Below, one piece after another: positions 12,197 through 22,126 of a stretch of 64,000 nucleotides of DNA. The notes beneath the pieces are model-generated. The model made no database searches, was not told the origin of the DNA, and saw only the letters and a list, made by a program, of their open reading frames with translations. Position 1 is the first letter of the stretch. Each line of letters starts with the position of its first letter. A program made the position numbers and the translations under genes. The stretch spans positions 806,001 through 870,000 of the forward strand of contig OY723240.1 of the NCBI GenBank assembly GCA_963210315.1. Direction: 5' to 3'. This DNA comes from Rhynchopus euleeides (taxonomy: Eukaryota; Euglenozoa; Diplonemea; Diplonemida; Diplonemidae).

Positions 12197-12852
12197 CAGT
12201 GCCGCAGAAAAGTTTCGAACGAACAAAAGTTTTAAAATTCTCCGTTCGAAAGTTTTTTCGTCTCAAAACTTTTGTTTTGTTTTAAAAGTTATCTATCCTG
12301 CATCATGGGAGTTTCCTAGAGGTGTGTGGGATGATGTGCCACATGTGCAACACTCCAGCGCTGTGAACAGGCAGTCTTTGGGTCAGGCGGGTGTCAGCAT
12401 CCTTCAACCTCACTCAGGTTACTCCTATCTGTCCCCTATCGCCAGGTTTGCTGCGAGTTGCCAAAAGCGGATGAGTTTTCGGATCGCAGGCAGAGAGGCC
12501 AGAAGAGGAATGTCCAACCTCAACAGGGTCGTTATCCCCAGTCGAGTGATTTCCGCAACCGAGCGGTCCATCCCTCCAAACCACACGACATGGGGGCCTT
12601 TTCGGGTCCACTGGATGCTGCTGACATCGCAAATAGAATGACCTCGACCTGTCCAGTCCTGTCAAGAAGTATTTTTAGTATCTCTCTTGTCAAGAAATCT
12701 TTATCCGAAAACACTTCGGAGAAAGATCCTTGACTTTGAAACAAAGTATTGAACAAAAGAATGTTTTAAAATTTTTCGCGAAGCGCGATTTTCGTCTTAA
12801 AACTTAAAATTATCTTAAAATTTATCGTGTTCGAAACTTTTCTGTGGCACTG
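12197..12852. mobile_element. 656-bp Tc1/mariner-like non-autonomous element, copy 2
   Basis: Same ends, length and orientation as the copy at 4883, and almost identical to it. It is flanked by TA and sits inside element A. Confidence 0.87.
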
Positions 12853-12895
12853 TAATACATGTATATGCCTGAAATATACATGTAAAATACATGTA

Positions 12896-13225
12896 CCGTA
12901 TACGTAAATATTATGGAACGTAAATATTATGGAACGGGCCCATTTTTGGCCGGTCCGTTCCATAATATTTACGTTCCAAAATATTTACAGGGCCAGTTGG
13001 GCCACTCGGTGGTGAGGACGGCTTGCGTCAGGAATCGCGCGAAAAGTGCACGAGTAGGTCTCGTCAGGGACTCTGTACGCCGTCCGATCACCTGGTCCAA
13101 GTCCCCGAGTCGCAGAAAGCCCTGTAAATATTATGGAACGAAAAAAATCTGGAACGCCAACCCACCAGCGTTCCATAATATTTACGTTCCATAATATTTA
13201 CGTTCCAAAATATTTACGTATACGG
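12896..13225. mobile_element. TA-target element ending CCGTATACG, copy 2 (330 bp)
   Basis: It is inserted in element A. The paralogous empty site in element A copy 2 (ATACATGTATATCAAG, about 33990) shows exactly the TA duplication. It is about 15 bp shorter than the other copies, mainly because there is one fewer TATGGAACG unit at the right end. Confidence 0.87.
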
Positions 13226-13579
13226 TATATCAAGTAAAAATACATGTATAATACTTGCATGTCAACTATTATACTTGTATTTTTACTTGATATACATGTA
13301 GTTTACATGTATATTTCAGGCATTTACATGTATTTTACATGTATAATACTTGTCATGCAAGTATTATACATGTAAAATACTTGCATGACAAGTAAAATAC
13401 TTGCATGCAAGTAAAATACATGTATTTTACTTGCATGCAAGTATTTTACTTGTCATGCAAGTATTATACATGTATTTTACTTGTCATGCAAGTATTTTAC
13501 ATGTATAATACTTGCATGACAAGTATTATACATGTAAAATACATGTAAATGCCTGAAATATACATGTAAAATACATGTA

Positions 13580-14389
13580 CCGTAAACGGAAAAAGGGTGG
13601 ACCGTAAAAATGTTCCAAGTTCCCAAAAAAAGGCCAAACGTTCCATCTTTTTTACGGTCCACTATTTATTGGGACTGCATATGGAAAAGACAATGCGATT
13701 TTCGCCCGCGGGCTGGTGGGTTGCGGGGCGCGGACTGCGGCCTCCACGCCGCAGACTCCCGCACGTAGGCCTCCCGACCTCCCAGCTTTGGACCCTCCCT
13801 CCACCACCGCAACCAACACCAGCAAGAGAAGCAAGTCCTCCCTGCGTGTGGAAAGGGCACGATCACCACCACTCACCTCGAGACTCACCCACCACCACAC
13901 CTCGAGAAGTGTAGTACCATGCAAGGAGCGTTCCGGTAGAAGTAAAAGTAGAACCTGATGCACGAGCCCACAAAAGCAGCCACAGTACGGCAGGGCGCGC
14001 AGACAGAAGCTGAGACCACCGGGCTCCCTCCAGATGTAAATTCGTGAATCAGTGCCCGGAAAATTCAGGGAAATCGTACTCCTTTAGTGTAGTACACCCT
14101 GCAGTAACTGTGGGAGAACAGTTCCCGGACGATGGTGAGCGCACACTCTGTGCTGAGGCTCTGTGGTGTTAATCCTGCAGCTTCAGTCGTACGATTTCCT
14201 TGGTTCCTTCGCGACTTCGTCACGAAGGAACTCGTAAAAAAAACCGCCAAGTCCACTATCCCAACCGTAAAATAGGTGGACCGTAAAAATGTTCCAAGTT
14301 CCGGAAAAATCCCATTTGTTCCATCTTTTTTACGGTCCACCTATAGTACGGTTCACCTTTATTACGGTCCACAATATTTCCGTTTACGG
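13580..14389. mobile_element. 810-bp TA-target element ending CCGTAAACGG
   Basis: The inverted ends CCGTAAACGG lie between TA dinucleotides, and element A copy 2 gives the empty site (about 34340). Inner inverted motifs are GGACCGTAAAAATGTTCC and its relatives. It has captured a copy of the R-family repeat. Its termini resemble those of the CCGTATACG element, so the two are probably related. No transposase is visible. Confidence 0.8.
14081..14243 (+). repeat. R-family repeat, copy 2, inside the 810-bp element
   Basis: Contains ACTGTGGGAGAACAGTTCC, GAGCGCACAC, AGTCGTACGATTTCCTTGG and a shortened terminal palindrome. Confidence 0.6.
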
Positions 14390-14624
14390 TATATCAAGTA
14401 AAAATACAAGTATAATAGTTGACATGCAAGTATTATACTTGTATTTTTACTTGATATACATGTATTTTACATGTATATTTCAGGCATATACATGTATTAT
14501 ACATGTATAATAGTTGACATGCAAGTATTATACATGTATAATACATGTATATACTTGTAGTTATACATGTAAAATTTACAAGATCCCACCGTGAGTGTGA
14601 GGGGTGGGGGGGGGGGGGGGGGGG

Positions 14625-16039
14625 TAGGGGGTCCGACTCCTGTTTAAAAAATGTCCGAAAAAATACTTTTTGGCATATTCGGGCATCTACCCCGCACCTC
14701 GGGATGGAAAACACCCCAAAAATGTGTTCCCACACACATGTGGCCCCAAAACTGACCGAAAACACACCCCAGCGTCCGAAAAATGCGGAAAAAATGATGA
14801 AAAAGTGGGTTTTGGCCATTGTGGCCAAAATGGCCATTTTTGGGGAAAACCCCCAAAATAACCCAAAAAATCGCCATCTTACACCCACCTATAGCACCAT
14901 TCGGGCCCAAAAATGATTTTTGGGCCAATTCTAACCTGTTTTGGACACTTTTGCCACTTTTTTGGAGTATTTTTTGGTATTTTTCTGTCCAAAAACAAGG
15001 TCGGACGTAAGTCGGACGCACTTCGCACAACGTTCTGGGCCCACAGTTTGGTCAAATAATGGGTGAAAACCCCCGAAAAAGTACCCTGGGAGGTCCAATG
15101 GTACCAAACTTCCACCACAACTGCACCGCAATGCTCGTAAATTTCGCAGGAACCCATTTCAAAATCACACAGTTTTTCACAAGGAGAGCTGCCCATATCG
15201 CCCTTTGAAAAACTGCGTGATTTTGAAATGGGTTTCTGCGAAGTTTACGAGCATTGTGGTGCAGTTGTGATGGAAGTTTGGTACCATTGGACCTCCCAGG
15301 GTGCTTTTTCGGGGGTTTTCACCCATTATTTGACCAAACTGTGGGCCCAGAACGTTGTGCGAAGTGCGTCCGACCTACGTCCGACTTCCGTCCGACCTTG
15401 TTTTTGGACAGAAAAACATCAAAAAATACACCAAAAAAGTGGCAAAAGTGTCCAAAACAGGTTAGAATTGGCCCAAAAAATCATTTTGGGCCCCAGTTGT
15501 GCTATATGTGGGTCCAAGATGTCGACATTTTCGATTTTTTGGCGTGATTTTCCTGAAAAATGGCCATTATGCCTGGAAGGGCGAAATCGGCGAAAACCCC
15601 GATTTCTTCGCATTTGTCGGGTTGTGGGGTGAGTTTTGTGACGGAAGTTCGATACTATTGTACCTCCCGGGGTGCTTTTTCGGCGGTTTTCACCAATATC
15701 TGGCCAAATATGGGCCTGGAACCTGGTCGAAAGTGCGTCCAACGAGGGTCCAACGTTGGTCCAACGACGTTTTTGAGCAGAAAAATAGCAAAAAAATCAC
15801 CAAAAATGTGGTAAAAGTGCCCGGAATAGGTTGGAAATGGCCCAAAAACCATTTTTGGGCCCTCGGTATGCTATAGGTGGGTCCAGGACGTCGATTTTTT
15901 GGCCCTACCGCCCGAAAAATGGCCATTTTGCCTGAAATGGCGAAATAGGGGGGAACCCCACTTTTTCACCCATTTTTCCGCATTTTTCGGGCTGTAGGGC
16001 GAGTTTTCGGTCAGTTTTGGGGTCACAGGACCCCCTAGG
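14625..16039. mobile_element. TAGGGGG-terminal element with a large internal palindrome
   Basis: Ends TAGGGGGTCC and GGACCCCCTA lie against poly-G tracts, as in the element at 856-2383. The interior is rich in short words such as GGCCAAAAATGG. It contains a ~290-bp inverted duplication (14905-15500) and a third diverged copy (about 15640-15890). No protein domain is seen. Confidence 0.6.
14905..15500. repeat. ~290-bp imperfect palindrome plus a diverged third copy
   Basis: The left arm (about 14905-15175) and right arm (about 15209-15500) are inverted copies with a ~30-bp spacer. Shared landmarks are GACCTTGTTTTTGGACAG, GTGGGCCCAGAACGTTGTGC and TTTTGAAATGGG. A third, more diverged copy in the orientation of the right arm follows at about 15640-15890. 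Confidence 0.8.
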
Positions 16040-16091
16040 GGGGGGGGGGGAGGAGGGAGAGACACGGAGAGGCATATCGCATATGCATGGC

Positions 16092-16128
<37 letters not shown>

Positions 16129-16914
16129 ACCCTCCCCCCCGCACGTCAGTGAAGGGCATATGAAAACCTCCCCTTGTCTCCCTTGCCCCCCCCCCTCTCC
16201 CTCTCTGCTCCCTCCGTTCCGCCCCCATTCCAAAAAAAGCAGTAATTGAAAGGGGGGGGGGGGGTGGTGGTGGGTGACAGGGGGGGAGGGAAAGGGGGGG
16301 GGGGGGGGAGGGGGGGGTGGATATTTGGTAGCGAATGAAACACGCGTGCCATGGCTCTTTTCGATGTGTGTTCTTCTTATGGGTTTTTTCCCTCCTGGTG
16401 TGTGTGTCTCCTTTTTTTTGGTGCTGCCTTTATGTTACCCTTTTCTTCCTGAGTTCTTTTTTTTTGATTCCTCCCCACCCCCCCCCCCCACGCCCCCCGC
16501 CAGCCCCATATGATTATAATTGAAGAATTATGGACACACACACATTCCTATCGCAGCCTATCCCATCGCCAAGACGAAACCCGCAGACAATGATCGGGTC
16601 ACCTTGCAGGACAGCCCTGCGGCTAGGAGGGGTGTGTGACAAGGGGCATTCTACACAAGCCACACAGGTGTTTCAGAGCTGGCTCCGAAATGCCGTTTTC
16701 CTGTTTCCTTTTCTTCTCCCCGACCCACACCACAGCTATATGGTTTTGGCTGGGAGGGGGACATCCGCCCACTCAGAAGTGGAAATGGAAAAAAAGCGAG
16801 CGCCTTCGAAACAGGAGACAAGCTGGCACTGGATGGCACATGAAGGTCTCCCGTTGGTGTTTCTGCTTATGTCATCGACGACCCACCAGGAAGAAAGCAC
16901 GATCTGACCAGGAG
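16040..16914. other. Intergenic, microsatellite-rich, no gene seen
   Basis: Contains a (CA)n run at 16093-16122 and long poly-G tracts near 16250-16320. No gene was recognised. Confidence 0.6.
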
Positions 16915-16934
16915 GGCCGCAGTGGCATGCTAAG

Positions 16935-17688
16935 GGGGGTTAAAGCCGCCTGACGCCTGCACGTGGCGCCCCCCCTGCTAATCCCCTCGCATTGCACTGC
17001 GCGGGGGGTGAACAGAGTCAGCGGTGGGGTGGCTACCTCGGTGCTGAAATGTCTTATACATGGAGCCGAAATAGCCGGGGTGGTGACCTGGCCTATGAAG
17101 GGGAACCCTGAGCCCAAAGAACCGAGATCCCAAGACCTCCACTGGGGGCCGGGCGCGCCCTCGTCCTGTCATCCGCAGCGACTGCCCTCCACGGAGCCGT
17201 GACGAAGATCCATCCGAGCTCGATGAGCTGGGTTTGACCCCCGCCGATGCGTGTCTGAGTCCGACTTTACAGGACAACCAGTGTAATCCAACCGTACTGG
17301 GGGGATTGGTCCAGTAAGTCACGGTGCGTGATGAGGACTCGCAATTGTGGGGGACAGGACGAAGTCCGAAAGGGATGGAAAAACGTAGGAGTGCACTACC
17401 CAAAGTGTCTTCCCAAAGGGTAAAAACTAGCCAATTGCCCTCACTCCGCGTGGGACTTCCGGATACTCACCATGAGCCACCGGGTCTCCCCACACTTAGG
17501 GGGGTGGCACCCCAGGTTGCTAACCAGCGGCAGGTTTTTCCAGAGACGCTACGGCGTCTCTTTTCCTCACCGCAGACAACCGTGTGTGGGAATCGTGACA
17601 GGCACTGCTTGGGTTCAGTGTTTGTTCACGCGTGGCGCAGGGACCGGTGGTCGTCACCACCGCCGCTGACCACGTAACAACCGACTCA
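16935..17688. mobile_element. Retroposon-like insertion flanked by a 20-bp target duplication
   Basis: A perfect 20-bp direct repeat (GGCCGCAGTG...) lies at 16915-16934 and 17689-17708, on either side of 754 bp. Target duplications of this length are typical of target-primed reverse transcription (LINE or SINE). The insert starts with a GC hairpin: GGGGG pairs with CCCCC around an inner CGCC...GGCG stem at about 16935-16976. I see no reverse transcriptase and no clear A-tail, so the direction is undetermined. It is probably a SINE or a truncated LINE. Confidence 0.65.
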
Positions 17689-17708
17689 GGCCGCAGTGGC
17701 ATGCTAAG

Positions 17709-18186
17709 CTATGTATGCAGAAAAGGCATTGTATTCCAGTGTTTTGTGGCGGTCCTCTGCTGCGCCTCGCCGCCTACCCCCCCCCCCCTGCACTGCTCAT
17801 CCACGCACGCACAAAGGGGAGAAGAACGAATATGTCAAAACAAAACAACCACACTCCCCCCCCCCTCAAATCAGGGAGACACAGCTCACCACCTTGAGGG
17901 AATTTTCAAAAGAAAACAGCAGAAACAACAACAACACACACACAGGCACAAATCGACAACATACCTCCCCCCCCCCCCCCCCCCACACACACAGGCACAG
18001 GCACACAAGAATATGGCACGCGCGCTCACCCCCCACCCCCACCCCCCCTCACCCCCTCCCCACCCTACTCTGTTTCTTTCGGGAAAAGAATGAATATGGA
18101 TTAAACAACCAGAATTCCCCCCCCCCCACCCCCCCCCCACCATTGTTCGTTCGCTTCCCCTCATGATCACCCACAAGCACAACGGC
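17709..18186. other. Intergenic, C-rich, no gene seen
   Basis: Poly-C and CA-rich tracts downstream of the next minus-strand gene. Nothing is recognised. Confidence 0.6.
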
Positions 18187-18933
18187 CTACATGGTGTCAG
18201 GGGAGCCCTCGTCGATCGAGATGCTGTCGCTGCGGCTGATGCTCGACTTTGGGGAATAGCTGCTGGAGTTGCTGCTGGAGTCGTCGTATGACGGGCGGTA
18301 CGCGGGCGAAAACCCGGTGCAGAGCGGGCAGCCGGAGAGGACGGGGGTTTGCGCGCGGAACGCAGGGTCGACCAGGTCGATGAGGCAGTCGGGAAGCGGC
18401 GGCGGCTGCCACTGGCGCAGGGCGCCGGGGCCGTGGCACCGCCTCCCCGGAAGACGGATGCTTCCGGCCTTCACATGCGCCTTGACGTTCCTCCCGGCGC
18501 GCGACTTCGGGTTTTCACTCAGCATCTGCAGGGCATGCTCGCGCAGGCGGTCCAGCGCATCCTCATCGATCAGAGGGCATGCCTCCTGCAGGACCTCGTC
18601 CTGCACGGGCTGCTGCGGTGTGTTGGGGGCTGCGTTGGGCGCGCGCTTCTTCGGCGCACCCGACGATGCCCTCGCGAGGAGAGATGCAATGCCGCCGAAC
18701 ATGGCGGGAGGGGCGCAGGGGCGGGACGAGCTGTACGTCTGGCACAGCGCCTCGGCACCCGGGCTCGACGGGAAGTAGTCCACAGGGGTGTCGGATGCCG
18801 CCGCACGGTGCGTCACCAGCACGTCGGTTGTGGCTTCGAGGGAGAGACGCTCGCTGCCGCACCGCAGCTTCAGCTTCCGGCGATGGCCGTCGTTGTTGCT
18901 GCAGGCGTGGCGGCGCTTGTTCAGACCAGGCAT
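18187..18933 (-). CDS. Hypothetical basic, serine-rich protein
   Basis: Not recognised. A single open frame of 248 aa from the ATG at 18933 (MPGLNKRRH...) to TAG. An in-frame ATG at 18990 would add 19 residues; I prefer the shorter start because composition changes there. The protein has a basic N-terminus (residues 1-25, KRRH and RRKLKLRC), a middle helix rich in Leu/Glu (LIDEDALDRLREHALQML), a CPLCTG motif near residue 205, and a C-terminal Ser/Tyr-rich tail ending in EGSPDTM. Third codon positions are strongly GC and the opposite strand gives only shadow frames, which supports real coding. The basic stretch and Ser-rich tail would suit a nuclear or regulatory protein, but that is only inference. 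Confidence 0.6.
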   Translation of the reverse strand: MPGLNKRRHACSNNDGHRRKLKLRCGSERLSLEATTDVLVTHRAAASDTPVDYFPSSPGAEALCQTYSSSRPCAPPAMFGGIASLLARASSGAPKKRAPNAAPNTPQQPVQDEVLQEACPLIDEDALDRLREHALQMLSENPKSRAGRNVKAHVKAGSIRLPGRRCHGPGALRQWQPPPLPDCLIDLVDPAFRAQTPVLSGCPLCTGFSPAYRPSYDDSSSNSSSYSPKSSISRSDSISIDEGSPDTM

Positions 18934-19421
18934 GGTCCCAGTTGGCGCGGCGATGGGCTCGAAAGTAGAACAAGCCTCGCCATGATGCATAAAGAGATGA
19001 GGTTGCTGTTCGGCGCCTGCAGGGAAGTGGAAGAGAAGACAGAGAAAGAAAGACAAAAGGAGAGAGAGCGGGGCGCGCGGATGCCCCCCCCCCCCCCCCC
19101 AAGATCACAGACAGAGGGTAGCGCACAACATGCTGCGGTGCCAGTCCCGGTTTAAAACCACCCGACACCCCCTCACAACCCAGGGCCCAGTCAGGTTATG
19201 ACCGGTGGCCCAGGTGGTGTGGGACAATCCGACCCGAGTACAACATCCAAGCGAGAGCGGGAGGAGGAAGGGGCGTGGGTGAGGGGGATCGTCCTGCTTG
19301 CTCCACCTCTGACTCAGCGCCCCTCCGGGGCCCCCGTTCCCATCAGTAGGCGCGGCTGTGCTGGCGCTGCGGTGGTGAAAAAAAAGAGGGGGGGGGGGGG
19401 GGGGCAGGGCTGTTCCTAACT
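18934..19421. other. 5' flank of the 18.2-kb gene, then G-rich intergenic DNA
   Basis: Contains a poly-C run at 19083-19100 and a poly-G run at 19388-19404. No gene is seen. Confidence 0.5.
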
Positions 19422-19647
19422 GGGGGGCTTGTTCCCCACTTTCAGGATTCTGAACTTTTTTTCTAAGAATTTTTGTAAGGGGAAAAAAGTTTTTTTCTAA
19501 GAATTTTGTTAGGGGATTTTTTTTCTAAGGTTGTTTCGCAGAGGAAAAAACTCTTTCTAAGTTTTCCCCAGTCGACAGGGCGCGCACAAGGATGGAAGGG
19601 AAGTCTGTCCCACGTACCGTTCGCCTTGCTGGCCAACTGGAGAGCCA

Positions 19648-19706
19648 GACGTTCACTACCGTGGCCTCCGGCGGCTGGGGGGCTCACGCCCCCCAGACCC
19701 CCCTGT
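19648..19706 (+). repeat. GC hairpin repeat, copy 1
   Basis: Contains ACTACCGTGGCCTCCGGCGG followed by a strong hairpin, CTGGGGGGC...GCCCCCCAG, and then ACCCCCC. Confidence 0.8.
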
Positions 19707-19759
19707 GGCGTACGTCTCGTACTCAAGTCCTTCGAATCCCATCAAGTCGGGGTCCAACC

Positions 19760-19881
19760 ACTCCAGTCGCCTCTGAGGACGCAGCCAACTCGCACAGAAT
19801 CTGTACGCCCACACGAACAGATGTTCGCTACCGTGGCCTCCGGCGGCTGGGGGGCACCGCCCCCCAGACCCCCGATGTAGC
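19760..19881 (+). repeat. GC hairpin repeat, copy 2, with extended upstream homology
   Basis: Same core as copy 1. The preceding ~60 bp (GGACGCAGCCAACTC..., GAATCTGTACGCCC) match the inverted copy at 63838-63965. Confidence 0.8.
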
Positions 19882-20628
19882 GTGTGCCTGTCCATCTATC
19901 TCACTTCCCCGGGTACAGTGCAGCGTAGGAGGTCAGCGCCGCATCCATGAAGCGCTTCTTCGAAGCCTGACTGACATCGGACAGGAGGTCGGGCTTCCCC
20001 ACCTGGGAGGTACACTTGCCGCGTTCGCGACATGCGTGACACGCGACACGCTACCTGAAACGTGAGTGTGCCTTGCTAACACGGGCATTTCAACGGTCTG
20101 CCGGCGACCGTTCCCCAAACCAGTAAACCAGCAGTTAAGGAAAATCGGAGAGATCACCCTACTGCGCTGAATATGGTGCGCACCACTGCAAAAATCCCCG
20201 GGAGCTTTTGGGCTTTCAGACCTGAAGGGGCCAGCAGGTGGGTGGCGTCGGGGAGTGGCAGCTTTGTAACTGTCCTCCAGCTGCTGGCATGTCCAGCCCT
20301 GCGCGAGTGCCAAGGTGTATTGAGTCCCTGCGGAGCACAACCCCCGATGAGAACGAGCGCCAGGTGATCCTCATTCATTTTCAGCTGTAACGCGCATGAG
20401 GGGCACTCTCTGCCGCAAGCATCTCTGGGCATCACTCGAGAGCTGTCACATGATGACGCGGAGAGAAATCAGAGAAAAAGTCCCGCCTGACGGGCACGCG
20501 CCTGGAAACTGTGGGGGGGCGAGCAAAAAATCCCTTGTAAAAATTCTTAGAAAAAACCTGGTTCCCCGAACCAAAAAACCTGGAAAAAGGGCTCGTTCCC
20601 CGCCCAGGCCTGGGGGGGGGTGGGTCTC

Positions 20629-22126
20629 TTCGTGGATTTGATTGCTGATGATATTTTTCTGTCTTTTTTTTTGCCCAGGGAGCAGGGAGGGGAGAGACAT
20701 GCGTGCATGGGGTTGGCCACACATTGAACTTTGTTGTTTTCTTTTTTTTGGCCCACACGCCACACCACACCTCAACCCACACCCCCCCCCCTCCCCGAAC
20801 CCACGCAGCACCCCCACCCAGCCTGACGTGCTGAAACAGGCTGTGTCGTGCACAATATTGCACCATTTTTTTCCGCTGTGCCCCCTCCCCTCCCCTCCAA
20901 AAAAAACCTGGGTCGGTTTTAGAAAATTTGAGTGATAAGCTGCAGTGATCATGATTTTTTTTGCGACAAAGCGTTGGGACGGAATACTTGGGGCGGGGAG
21001 GACGAGATAAGGAACGGGGCGGGTGGCGGTGGTGGTGGAGAGGGCTGTGTGAAATATGCTAGCCAGCGGGGGACGAGTTGGATGGGTGACGAGGCCCCGG
21101 TTGCCTTGAACATGGCCCACTGGCGCAGTGATGCAGTCCGCAGTACCACGCCCCTGAAGGTACCTCTTCCACCCCTCTCCACCCCCCACCGCACCCGTGC
21201 GTTACATGGGCAATGGGCCATTTGGCTTGCTCCAAAACATCCACAAACAAAGCGGGGCTAGGGAAAGGGAAAATTCCAGAAGCAACAATGCCATCACCCC
21301 CCTCTCTGTAACCCAACACGCACACACCCCGCCTCGCGTCGTCTTTCCCGGGAGTCATCGGTGTTGTGTCTTGCGTTGGCCACTTCAAGAGTCAGGCTCG
21401 GAGTGGAGCAGGCTATCTACGGGTGTGTTACGGCCCAGCTAGATGTGGGTGTGGCAGCACGCACGCATGGGGGTTTCCCTTCGGAGGAGGAAGGCACCCA
21501 TCCTGACGTGAGGTGGGAGAATGCCGAGTTGCCGCCTCGCAGGGGGGGATGTTTGCAACCCCCCGCACCCCCTGTAGATTTATTCTCTTGTTCTTGAAAT
21601 CTTCGCTGAGAAAACGCCACATAAAACCCATCCGCACACACACAGAGACGACACATCTTGCAGCAGGGTGGAGAAGGGCAGCGAGCAAACATTTTGCTCT
21701 TGATGCGGTCTCCGCTGCAACACCAACAACAACACACATATTGAATCTGTCTTGCAGCAGTGTGGGGCACACAGCAGGGCACGTCCTGCTCTTGGTGTGG
21801 TCTCCCATTGCCACACACAACGCCCCGGCCATGTAACACACACACAGACTCAGAAATACAGACAACGCAAAGTCAAAATAATGAGAGGGTCGAATTGGGA
21901 AGGGTGAGAGAGGGGGGGGGGGAAGCAAGCAAGGGACACGGGGGGGGTGTGTGATTGTCGAAAACGAAGGCAAGACAAGTCTCCCGACACCCCCCCCCCC
22001 TCTAGCAGTGTTTTGGGGGGGGCAGCAGCAGTGCAGCAGATCCGCACCCCGGCGTGCGGAGCTGTTGTGAGGGAGACTCTTCTTCTCATTTTCATCATCG
22101 TCTCCTTCTCCTCCTCCTCACACCCC
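20629..22126. other. Intergenic, no gene seen
   Basis: C-rich and microsatellite DNA in the 3' flank of NMD3. Open frames occur on both strands but none has a domain or convincing codon composition. Confidence 0.55.

Larger units (their letters stand above)
12131..14593. mobile_element. Element A copy 1: CACGGTGG-terminal, AT-palindromic, with three nested insertions
   Basis: Begins CACGGTGGGATCTTGTAAAT and ends with the inverted form, flanked by AG on both sides (12129-12130, 14594-14595), a 2-bp target duplication. Apart from the insertions it is AT-rich and made of repeated ACATGTA and AAGTA units that form many palindromes. Removing the three inserts (12197-12852, 12896-13225, 13580-14389) leaves about 660 bp, close to the ~690 bp left in copy 2. 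It has no coding capacity, so it is a non-autonomous element. Confidence 0.85.
19422..20628. mobile_element. Probable mobile element with TTCTAAGAATTTT inverted ends
   Basis: TTTTTTCTAAGAATTTTTGT (about 19458-19477) and a related copy at 19492 are matched in inverted orientation by GTAAAAATTCTTAGAAAAAA (about 20536-20555). Near-direct motifs GGGCTTGTTCCCC and GGGCTCGTTCCCC lie at the outer edges. The interior holds two copies of the GC hairpin repeat. A coding-like stretch on the plus strand (about 19930-20065) shows no known domain. Exact ends and target duplication are not clear. Confidence 0.5.

Noticed and set aside
13228-13577. Regularly repeated ATACATGTA/AAGTA units, considered as a CRISPR-like array
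   Set aside because: The units are short palindromes without unique spacers and occur identically in both copies of a eukaryotic transposon.
19731-19765. TTCGAATCC string resembling a tRNA B box
   Set aside because: No A box at the right distance and no cloverleaf can be drawn; it lies inside a dispersed repeat.
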